A stretch of 64,000 bases of DNA from Schizochytrium sp. TIO01 (lineage: Eukaryota; Sar; Bigyra; Thraustochytrida; Thraustochytriidae), in contig SMSO01000032.1 in NCBI GenBank assembly GCA_004764695.1, positions 4,339,483-4,403,482 on the forward strand. Direction: 5' to 3'. Shown in pieces: positions 40,953 through 49,370 of this stretch. The notes under the pieces were generated by a model. The model saw only the letters and a list, made by a program, of their open reading frames with translations. It was not told the DNA's origin and did no database searches. Both the position numbers and the translations under genes were made by a program. Position 1 is the first letter of the stretch. Every line of letters starts with the position of its first letter.

Positions 40953-43227
40953 ATGGAGGCAGTTTGGAGTGAAAGCAAAGAGCCCGATAGCTCGACAATA
41001 AAACTTGGAAATGGCCAGGTTGCTGTAAGTTGCTGGTGTGAAGAGTCCGGATAACTTTCAAACGTGTGGACGATGGAGCTGCGCCATGCCGTCAGGCCAG
41101 GGTATGCTTGCTACTCATCCTTGTCAAACTAAGGTTGAAAGTCCCGCTGTTCTTATGTCAGTTGAGAACACACCCCTGCGTTTATTTATCAAGTGATCGG
41201 ATTAAACAGAAACTGCAAGGCGTTGGGAACATCGTGTAGAATTTGATCATTTTGTCGGTGAAGTGGTAGCTCTCAGCCCTTACCAGAAAGTTTTAAAACA
41301 AGGGTATAACTAACTCTCCATCTGCAATATCTACATACCTGCGGATTTGAACAACTCTACGATTTATTGTGCGACGGCAACAATATTCACAGGTAGGCAT
41401 CGATCTTGGTACCTCAAATTCATGCGTTTCCATCTGGCTCGAAGATCAAGGCAGAGCAAAAACTATTAAATGCAAAAAGACAGCGCTAAGAACAATCCCG
41501 TCAGTTGTTTGGCTTGATGAGAATGGCGTTATCAAGGCAGTTGGCCAAGATGCGTTAGATGCATGGGAGAGCGCCAAATCTACCACCGCGCCTGGTACAC
41601 TCCTGCGTGGTTGTAAGCGCTTTGTTGGCCGTCGATACGCCGATGTAGACCCTAAAGAAGTTGCAGCACTTCCATACACAGTGACACATTCAAGCACCGA
41701 CAAAGATCAAATATTGATTGGACCTGTTAAAAGCAAAGATTCGAGCTCCAGGTGGATGTCTTCAGGTCCTATTACTGTGAGCCCAGAGGAAGTTGCTGCT
41801 GCTATACTTGAATATCTTTGTGGAATTGCTCAAGACTATGTAGCAAAGGGTAACGCTAAGGTTTCCCATGCTGTGATTACCGTTCCTGCCTTTTTCAATG
41901 AGCGTCAGCGTGCTGCTACGAAACGAGCAGGGGAACTTGCAGGACTGAAGGTTCTTCGTATCCTCTCTGAACCAGTAAGTTTCATAAGAAAACACAAGAC
42001 TATCAGTCCAGTCAAGATTAATCTCCATATTACAGGGCGTTTTGATTGAAGAAGACCAAAGCATGAACTTGAAAAACTGACTTATTGCAATTATAGATGG
42101 CAGCTGCAATGTCTTATGGTCTCTTTGTAGCTGGTTCCAAAGTAGTACTCGTTGTTGATATGGGCGGCGGTACATTGGATGTGTCGCTACTGCGAATTTC
42201 GAATGGAAAATTTGAGGCAATAGCAATTCGAGGAGACAATCACTTAGGAGGTGATGATGTTGACCAGCTACTGATGACTTATGTCTGTGAAAAGTCTGGA
42301 GTTTCATTGATAGACTTGAATCCTACCGATAAACTCAAGCTCCGTTCGGACTGCGAACAAGCCAAGTGCAATCTATCTAACAATGACCATGCGTGGATTA
42401 CCAATGATATAGAAACGACCCGAGACAAATTTGAAGAGCTCACTGCCCCCCTTGCCGTCCGTCTCTCTAAGGTACTTGTTGACATTATGGAAGACGCAGA
42501 ACAGGCCAAAGTTACTGTAGATGAAGTTGTGCTAGTGGGTTTGTCAACACAAATGCCATGGGTTCGCCGCATCGTGAAGAAAGAAACTGGGATTGAAGAG
42601 CTTTGTGTGAGCGTGAAAGCCGACCGTGCAGTATCCCAAGGTGCTGCAATTCAAGCAGCCATCCTCTCGGGGGCAGACTCTTACCGCCTATCAAAGGTTT
42701 TGATGATTGATGCATTGCCGTACACTATTGGTGTCGAGTCTGGCTCAGGAAAGTTCATCCCTGTTCTTAATCGTAACGCCAAAATCCCGTGCGTAGAACT
42801 GCGAACATTTACAACGCATAGTGACTTTCAACGTGGAATCACATTAGACATCTTCGAAGGCGAGGAACCTGTAGCTCGAGATAACCGTTGGGTTGGCTGC
42901 CAAAATTTCCCAGTCACGGGTGGCAGCAAGTTTCGAGCTGGAGAGCTATCTCTTGATGTGACATTCGAGGTCACGATGGATGGCACGCTTGTTATTGATG
43001 CTACAACTAGGGCGCCAGGTAAAGAGTCAGGGCAAGGCAAGAAAAACAGAAACAATAAAGCCGACGCTACTATAGCTTCTGAACCGCACCAGCACAATTT
43101 AGCCGAAAGTGAAGAGGATGAAGAGCTCGGCCCAGATACATTAATGCTAGGTGCGGTGCTCAGCTTACTTGTGGCTCTATTCATTGCTTTGAAAATTTAC
43201 TTTCCTCCCCCGGTCTCTACAAGCTAG
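40953..43227 (+). CDS. Hsp70-like protein with C-terminal membrane anchor, 3 exons
   Basis: Exons 40953-41024, 41393-41974 and 42097-43227 give 594 residues. Both introns start GTAAGT and end CAG or TAG in phase 0. The first join makes [14 protein letters not shown] and the second [13 protein letters not shown], both matching Hsp70 structure. The ATPase domain (about 24-390) has the phosphate-1 loop (GIDLGTSNS), phosphate-2 loop ([12 protein letters not shown]) and an altered adenosine motif, [10 protein letters not shown] instead of VGGSTR-P. A short beta-type substrate domain follows (about 420-520), but the alpha-helical lid is missing. A Lys/Asn-rich and acidic linker leads to a hydrophobic segment at about 567-587 and a seven-residue tail (PPPVSTS). 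No signal peptide is present. This predicts a tail-anchored protein with the chaperone facing the cytosol, on the ER or another membrane. Exon 1 is inferred from phase and splice consensus only. Confidence 0.85.
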
Positions 43228-43380
43228 TATTGCACCAGTCAACTTCGCACGCACAAGCTTTCGCTCTGCATAGATTACATAAAATATTCGTTGCAACCAA
43301 TCAAAGATCATGTTCAATAGTTGTTACCACCTGGATCAGTTTTGAAAATGTATGAAGTAAATTTAATGGTAGCTTAGCAC

Positions 43381-44694
43381 CTAAATTACAAGCTTTCGCA
43401 CACGCTCACAAGTTTGCATTGCTGTCAAGCGTTCCGCTGGGTTCATTTCGAGTAAACCAGAAATCAACTCAAGGCAGCTGGTTGATAATTGAGGTGGTGT
43501 CTTGTTCATCAAAGCTGCTTTATTTGCAAAACTTCTCACCAAAGATGCTCTTTGATCTTGTTTACTAAGTACTGGGGCACTGGCCATGAGATCTCTCGCC
43601 TGGGAAGCCAAACGAGAAATTTGTGGGAAAGTTTGTTCACCTGGACGACCAATCACTCCCGTCACAAACTTCACTTGCTCCATCCAATCCTCCCCATAGA
43701 AAAATGGTTCTCCAACGATGAGCTCAGCGAATACACATCCAAGGCTCCAGATGTCTACTGGTGGGCCATAATCTCGCGACCCGAATAGCATCTCTGGTGC
43801 TCTGAAATGCAACGTAATACATTCTGCTGTATACGCCCTTCCATCAGGCTGACGCAGTTTACGGGCCATCCCAAAGTCACACAGCACTACACGGCGATCC
43901 TTGAAGTTATAGAGAATATTGGCTGGTTTAACATCGCGATGCATGTACCACCTGGTATGCAAGTAGTCAAGTGCAGACGCCACCTGAAAAATAATATGCG
44001 GAATGTCCTGCATATCCAAGCAGTTATCTTTGGAACGAATCAACTCTCGGAGATCAGTATCAAAGTGCTCTAGCACAAGAAAAGTCTCAAAAGGCCCTAA
44101 GCAAGTTTCTCCAGTTGCATCGAACTCATCTGCCATGTCATTTTCACAGTGTTCAATTATGACCTCTTTCAAATCGATAATATTCTGGTGCTTACAATCC
44201 ATCAATATCTGAATTTCGCGAATTGACATAAGCGAGAATCCTTCACGGATAAAACGAGGTCCCAGTGCAAGACGTTTCAGAGCGCATAGCTCGTTGGTGA
44301 TTTTGTTCCGAGCAGCAAAGACCTCGCCGTAGGTGCCCTGGCCAAGGTGAGAGATATGTTGCCAGAACTTATCTGACTGGCAAGGAGCTCGTGGAATTGG
44401 GACCGCTTCAGTAGTTGGACGACGTGCCCTTTTCCGACACCTTTGATCTGTGCTTGACGTTATTTCTTGCTTCGCTTGATCTTGTGAAGAGGATGTTGTT
44501 TTGCCTTTAATACCTTCCGGTGGAGGCGTTGCTTGACCAGTGGTGTGATCTAGTTGAACCTGAGCTCTACTAACTGGTGATGCTTGTAGCTGTACGGACT
44601 TCAGAGTGTCGCAATCGACTGCAGGCTCAGCTCCCTTACTTTGAGAGGGAGAAGATACGACAGAGACGTTAGACCCTGTACTGTCATGATGCAT
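43381..44694 (-). CDS. CMGC/CDK-family serine/threonine kinase
   Basis: Single-exon protein of 437 residues from the ATG at 44694 (the open frame runs seven codons further via TTG). About 105 N-terminal residues are Ser/Gln/Pro-rich with a basic RKRARRP patch. The kinase domain spans about 110-430: Gly loop GQGTYGEV (118-125), catalytic Lys K140, the helix corresponding to PSTAIRE reads GFSLMSIREIQIL with E160, HRDVKPAN (HRD 252-254) and DFGMAR (DFG 273-275). The activation segment reads RAYTAECITLHFRAPEMLFG, where most CDKs have WYRAPE. The region before HRD and the LFGSRDYG string resemble CDK7, while the SIREI helix resembles CDK10/11. The subfamily is therefore uncertain. Cyclin-dependent regulation of the cell cycle or transcription is inferred. 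The C-terminus ends soon after the last kinase helix. Confidence 0.92.
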   Translation of the reverse strand: MHHDSTGSNVSVVSSPSQSKGAEPAVDCDTLKSVQLQASPVSRAQVQLDHTTGQATPPPEGIKGKTTSSSQDQAKQEITSSTDQRCRKRARRPTTEAVPIPRAPCQSDKFWQHISHLGQGTYGEVFAARNKITNELCALKRLALGPRFIREGFSLMSIREIQILMDCKHQNIIDLKEVIIEHCENDMADEFDATGETCLGPFETFLVLEHFDTDLRELIRSKDNCLDMQDIPHIIFQVASALDYLHTRWYMHRDVKPANILYNFKDRRVVLCDFGMARKLRQPDGRAYTAECITLHFRAPEMLFGSRDYGPPVDIWSLGCVFAELIVGEPFFYGEDWMEQVKFVTGVIGRPGEQTFPQISRLASQARDLMASAPVLSKQDQRASLVRSFANKAALMNKTPPQLSTSCLELISGLLEMNPAERLTAMQTCERVRKLVI

Positions 44695-45594
44695 CGCACG
44701 GGTTCTTGATGTCAATTTGGAGATTAATTGATGATCTGCCTAGCTAGAGTAGTGTGAGATATGGTATTAGTTAGTTACTTGTGCCTTAGAAGGCTACCTT
44801 AGTACCTAGCTAGGAGCTTAGAGATAGATAGCCTATGAATAGATTACTAAAACGAAAGTAGTAGAAGATACACCGCAGAGGAATGATCCCCCACTACCTA
44901 TATTTCAATATTTAAAAAAATAAACTAACACCTTATGATACTTTGCGCTACGTGATCACGCTATTTAGGCGAAAACTCAGGTAAGTACTAAGAAAAGAGA
45001 CGGAACTCGTTTCGATTTCTTATTCTTTGTTTCGATTGCAATTTATTGGAGCACCAATGCAAAACCTGAACATGCATATCCTGATAGAAGCTTCTCGATA
45101 TCTGCATTGCTTAATTTGACCATGCAATTTCCAACTAACACACATTTACTGTCATATAATCTATCACAAAGGTTACTCTAAATTTCATGTTTTGTTCGTG
45201 AGATATGCAACACGAGCACGTGTTTTCATATTGATATACGTATTTTACTAGCAAGCTATACTTCTGGATCTTGGGAAAGTGCGTTGATTACCATACAAGA
45301 AGAATATAAATCCAAGTAGACTACTCTTCTTGAATTCTTTTGTGTGGGAAAGTCAGAAGTATTTGCTTTTGAAGAAAGCAATATATCGGATATCGATACT
45401 TTAGAAAGCAACGGTATAGAACAAGAAGTGTCTTAGTTTTAGGCAGACAAGCTATCAATGTTGGTGAAAAGGATGGTATACCAATTCATTTATCAGTACT
45501 GTACTTCCTTTAATTGCAAATTTCGAAATGATATTGGAAACTTAGTAGCCAGGCTATTCCTAGCCTCAAACTAGAAAACTTATACATTGCAGCA
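44695..45594. other. Intergenic, AT-rich, between kinase and thioesterase
   Basis: About 900 bp upstream of the minus-strand kinase and downstream of the minus-strand thioesterase. It includes GTACCTAG at 44802-44809. No open frame, array or RNA gene is supported. Confidence 0.5.
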
Positions 45595-46248
45595 TTAAGC
45601 AGTAAGAAAGGAAGTTCCAACACGCAGAAAAAGAGCGTTACCCTCTATATATACATTAGACGTATTAGTCGAACCTGATAAGTTGTAGACCTTAAAAATA
45701 AGATGCACCTTTCTCCCTTCGGTGCGATCGTGCCAGCATTCAATCCCAACACAACTTCCTAGAGGAATTTTTTCACGATAGTTGATGGTGAGATTTGCAG
45801 TAAGACATGGCACCAGTGAGGCGTGTTGCGCTAATGTTCCAAGACATCCATCAATTACAGCAGCAGAACATCCTCCATGTACGCATTGTGGCGGGCCTTC
45901 CACATCTGGACCAAATTTTATAAGCCCTTTTAACCGTTTCATGCTTTTATCCAAAAAGAGAGTCTTACTAATTCTTCGCTCTGCAGTCGAAGAATGTACC
46001 TCCAGAAAGTTTCGTGAGCTTGCCCTCAAACGATATCTCCAGAGTTCGGGATCATTTTCAAACTCCTCGAGCTTTATTCTTCCATCAGGATCGTCCTCCA
46101 AAGCTCTATACCATAGTCTACGCTCCGGGCCAAACCACAACGGTGCATAACCAGTGAGATATAAAAGAGACCACATAAACGCTGCCCCCGCTAGTGCTCC
46201 ACGTGCATATGTCACTTGGGCTCGTGTGACTAAACCGCTTAAGCTCAT
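45595..46248 (-). CDS. Membrane-anchored hotdog-fold thioesterase (PaaI/THEM4-like)
   Basis: 217 residues in one exon from the ATG at 46248 (the frame extends further only via TTG). A hydrophobic segment at about 16-36 (ALAGAAFMWSLLYLTGYAPLW) could be a membrane anchor or an uncleaved signal. The C-terminal two-thirds is a 4HBT hotdog domain. It contains the family's CVHGGCSAAVIDGCLG motif at 122-137 (His124-Gly-Gly and Asp133 are the likely catalytic and substrate-binding residues), then a TANLTINYREKIPLG strand and the next strands. THEM4/THEM5 and PaaI relatives hydrolyse acyl-CoA thioesters, so fatty-acyl-CoA hydrolysis at a membrane is inferred. Substrate and compartment are unknown. Confidence 0.86.
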   Translation of the reverse strand: MSLSGLVTRAQVTYARGALAGAAFMWSLLYLTGYAPLWFGPERRLWYRALEDDPDGRIKLEEFENDPELWRYRLRASSRNFLEVHSSTAERRISKTLFLDKSMKRLKGLIKFGPDVEGPPQCVHGGCSAAVIDGCLGTLAQHASLVPCLTANLTINYREKIPLGSCVGIECWHDRTEGRKVHLIFKVYNLSGSTNTSNVYIEGNALFLRVGTSFLTA

Positions 46249-46673
46249 AGTGCCTGGACTCCGCCTCAATAACTTAATGATTCAAACGAGTCCTATTATT
46301 TTGCTCTTAAAAACGATCTGCGTTTTACATGTATACCCGAGTGCCTGTTCGACAGTATTTAAGTTATGCTCATCCCTCCAGCTGTTGGTTAGCGCCTCAG
46401 CCAAGTTCAAGTAGCTGTTCTACGTTTAGGAAATACCTCAACATGCCTCTTTCACAGTTCTTTGTAGGAATCGGCCTAGAGGAGAGCACGTCTGATGCCC
46501 TTAGCATACGCCACCATTCGCATGCAAAAGATTTAGGTGTGTACCTACAATAAATAAGTCGTCACTTCTGACCGAAGGGCTCAAAGGTAGGTACTGGGTA
46601 AGTGCTACGTAGCTAGCACAATGTGTACAAACTAGAAGAGATAAAAAACGAGGCTTAAATTGGAGGATAACAA
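46249..46673. other. Intergenic between thioesterase and the basic protein gene
   Basis: About 425 bp between two minus-strand genes. It contains a GTAGGTAC word near 46587 and no gene, array or RNA structure that I can support. Confidence 0.45.
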
Positions 46674-47615
46674 TTAAGCTCCAGGTAAATCACATTGACG
46701 ATGTCCTTGTTCGCGAGCTTTCAGTCGCGCTTCGCGATTTTGCCGGACTTTCTGAGCCGTTCTTACTGCGGATCCTTTAAGATTTCGAGCTTTAAATGCA
46801 GGAAATTGTGTCATCGAATGATCTCCACGATTCTGAGGTGTTAGACAGGACAGTCTTAGGTCATAGTCCACGTTGAATGTGAATTGTGGTGATTCAATTT
46901 GTGCAAGTCGTGGCGGAGCTCGCACTTTGCGCTGTTCTGGAGGACGCGGCTTTATTCCCCAATGTTTTGTTGTAGAATATTCAGCTTTTCGAATAATCCT
47001 TGCAGGTCGTTGAGCTTTTCCTAGCATGTCAATTTTTTTGCCAAATGGACCATGTTTGTTCTTCGTCTTAGTTGAATCTTCTATAAGCATCTGCGGAGCA
47101 ACATAAACAATGTCGCCTACACCGACAACCTCTGATAGAACCTGGTGCCTGCCAAAACCAACTAGGTTATCATCACGCTGCATCGCAATCGAAAACTTGT
47201 TTAAAGCATTGGGTTCCAATTCAAAGGCTTGCGTCGCTTCTCGGAGAACATCTTCAGTAGTAGTTACACCCTCTAGACAAGCTACTTGCAAAGTGGGAAA
47301 GGCTGCAGAAGCATCAAAGCTCATCTCTTGAGTTGCTGAAGCACTCTCCTCTGCTCGTCGATCTGAGAAACTGGCATTGTAAAACTTTACTGAAATGCAC
47401 ATTGAAGCTGTTATTCTTTGTGAAAGAACTGGATGATGGCCGTTCATAATTAGCTCCGCACGTTGGAGTTTGCGACGAGCACAAGAACAACTCTTTACTT
47501 CCCAGCAAGTAGTTCGCAAACATTTTGGAGTTGAAGGTCTGCACTTTGAGCTCATCACCAAGATACCAGAGTGTAGAATGGCTGTCTTTCCTAGTCCCTC
47601 AGGCACACATGCCAT
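46674..47615 (-). CDS. Unrecognised basic protein with a possible ubiquitin-like segment
   Basis: I do not recognise this family. From the ATG at 47615 it is 313 residues in one exon. The first 70 residues are Cys-rich and unlike the rest, so the Met at 47402 (residue 72, MCISVKFYNASF) is a plausible alternative start giving 242 residues. Residues about 107-175 (LQVACLEGVTTTEDVLREA, then GFGRHQVLSEVVGVGDIVYVAP) have the strand-helix-strand pattern of a ubiquitin-like or doublecortin-like fold. The C-terminus is strongly basic with Pro-rich stretches and an FPAFKARNL string that recalls the FKARP motif of TPX2-type microtubule proteins. Both resemblances are weak. The next gene downstream of its start, on the opposite strand, is the flagellar dynein; a shared flagellar role is possible but unproven. 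Confidence 0.65.
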   Translation of the reverse strand: MACVPEGLGKTAILHSGILVMSSKCRPSTPKCLRTTCWEVKSCSCARRKLQRAELIMNGHHPVLSQRITASMCISVKFYNASFSDRRAEESASATQEMSFDASAAFPTLQVACLEGVTTTEDVLREATQAFELEPNALNKFSIAMQRDDNLVGFGRHQVLSEVVGVGDIVYVAPQMLIEDSTKTKNKHGPFGKKIDMLGKAQRPARIIRKAEYSTTKHWGIKPRPPEQRKVRAPPRLAQIESPQFTFNVDYDLRLSCLTPQNRGDHSMTQFPAFKARNLKGSAVRTAQKVRQNREARLKAREQGHRQCDLPGA

Positions 47616-49370
47616 CACCACGACCCACCAACTTTCGTTGTTGGCTGCATACGAGCTTCGAACTGTGCAAGTTTATATGCTGACCTCGGGGCAAAAACTC
47701 TGCTGTGTGTTGCTGGTATCATGCTACAGAGGAGGTAGCATATACTACTGTGAGTGCTCGCGTGCACACCATTGCAAAGAACGAAGACCCCTGCCGTAGC
47801 CAGAACAGAATCCTTTGAAATCGTTATCAATAAACAGCTATAGATAGAGCTACTAGTACTGTTACAAGGTGCGGCGAGACTAGTAAAGAAGTTAAGGATC
47901 AAACCTTTTTATGACAGTAAAACTGTATATATAGATGTACCTTGCAATGGATGCAGAATCTCTCTGTTCCCCTTGGATTCTGCTGTTTGATTCTTTCCTT
48001 TGGTCTTTTATCATCTGCCTAATTTTGCATTTCATGTTTTATTTCCTAGGCTCTAGTATGGTATTTACTAACTATTCTTTTCTTTTTTTCGCACCTACCG
48101 CACTAATACTCGTGTTATAGATAGCGTTAGTACTACTTTAGACTGTTGGGACTTCTTGACCGTTTGGTTTCGGAATGCCATACAAGCGCAATGAAAGAGT
48201 CGAAGAACTCCAGGTTAAGTTGGTTGTGACAGGCGTGGTGGATCATAAAACAATTTGAACGCAAGCACCTCACGAGCTTGTACATAGAATGTCCAGAGGT
48301 GATCTTAGAGATCCTTGCAGCATACATCGCACTGATTATCCTGTGCCGCCAAGAGCATCACGCTGTGAAATTATCAAAGAAAGCCTTTTCCTTAGCCCGC
48401 TTTCACAGGGAGTTTTCATCATGGTAACGCAAAGATGTCTCTTGGAGTCCATTATAGAAGAAGAAAATAAACACTATCCATAGGTAACAAAGAAAGCTTT
48501 TTTCTAGCTCGCTATCAACGAGAGTTTTCATAGCAACGCAATGCTCTCTCTTAGGATCCTATATATGTATTGCTGGTTATTGACTCCGCATAGAGCTGGC
48601 CTCCAGCTCGCTATCCCTTTGCAGTAAACCTGCTCAGTCACGTTCAATGCTTCATCGTAGACCCCTGAAGGCGTACTGATAGGGAACTACTATCAGGTTG
48701 TAGTACAGTAAGAGTTAGTAGTAGTAGTCTCTAATTCTGGTGGGCTCTCGTGAACGGTCAAAAAACAGAAGCGGAAGGGTGAGTACATGCTTTGCATATA
48801 CACTTGTATAGGCGAACTCTTCCGCTCAGGCTGGAGAGAGTAGAAGCCCAAACGAACAAGCACGCTAGCTGTCTGCAGTCAACTAGCAGGCAGGAAGGCG
48901 AGTTTTGCGAGCCTGCGAGCGGGAAACTGCGCTTGGGCTCGCGGTGTCTTGTCGCCCGGTGGGCGCCTGCTTCTAGGTCCGCTCAGAAGAAGTGACATCT
49001 CAGGCATACGCAAGCCTAGAAATAGGCTTAAACTGGAGACGATACACGCACAACGCTATTGAATTTTGCGTGAATAAGTTATACAGCACCAGCTGGCTGG
49101 GCAAGGGCTAAGCGAGGCAAAGCTTGAGAAACGCAACACCTTCGGCCAGCATAGGAGGTGTTGGAGAAAGAACATCTAGTAAAGACCACCGCTACGGAGA
49201 CATTCAGTTCTCTGGGCAAGAACAATTCATCTCTGTGCTGGACTAATTATCGTCTTTGCTCGCGCATTGCAACTACATTGGGCAAGATCTCAAGGGCCTT
49301 CTGTAGTCTTGCTGAAAAAAACGCGCAGAAATAGCGACTTAGAAGGTTTCTAGATTCATCTCCTGCAAAA
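47616..49370. other. Divergent intergenic region upstream of dynein
   Basis: About 1.75 kb between the minus-strand basic protein and the dynein start codon. It holds a diverged tandem repeat (48374-48559) and otherwise no supported gene. A T-rich open frame at about 47935-48120 reads as a hydrophobic peptide without a family match and is not called. Confidence 0.5.
48374..48559. repeat. Diverged direct repeat, two copies about 113 bp apart
   Basis: 48374-48450 and 48487-48559 align over their whole length. Shared blocks include CAAAGAAAG, TTTCTAGCTCGCT versus TTCCTTAGCCCGCT, GAGTTTTCAT, AACGCAA and a final GGATCC versus GGAGTCC. Substitutions and small gaps show that the duplication is old. 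The 48441-48486 spacer has no counterpart. Function is unknown. Confidence 0.75.

Noticed and set aside
39905-40972. Open frames of 112-196 codons between MANF and the Hsp70-like gene
   Set aside because: They run through the alternating TG/TATG tract or low-complexity DNA and show no domain. The 3' end overlaps the inferred first exon of the Hsp70-like gene in another frame.
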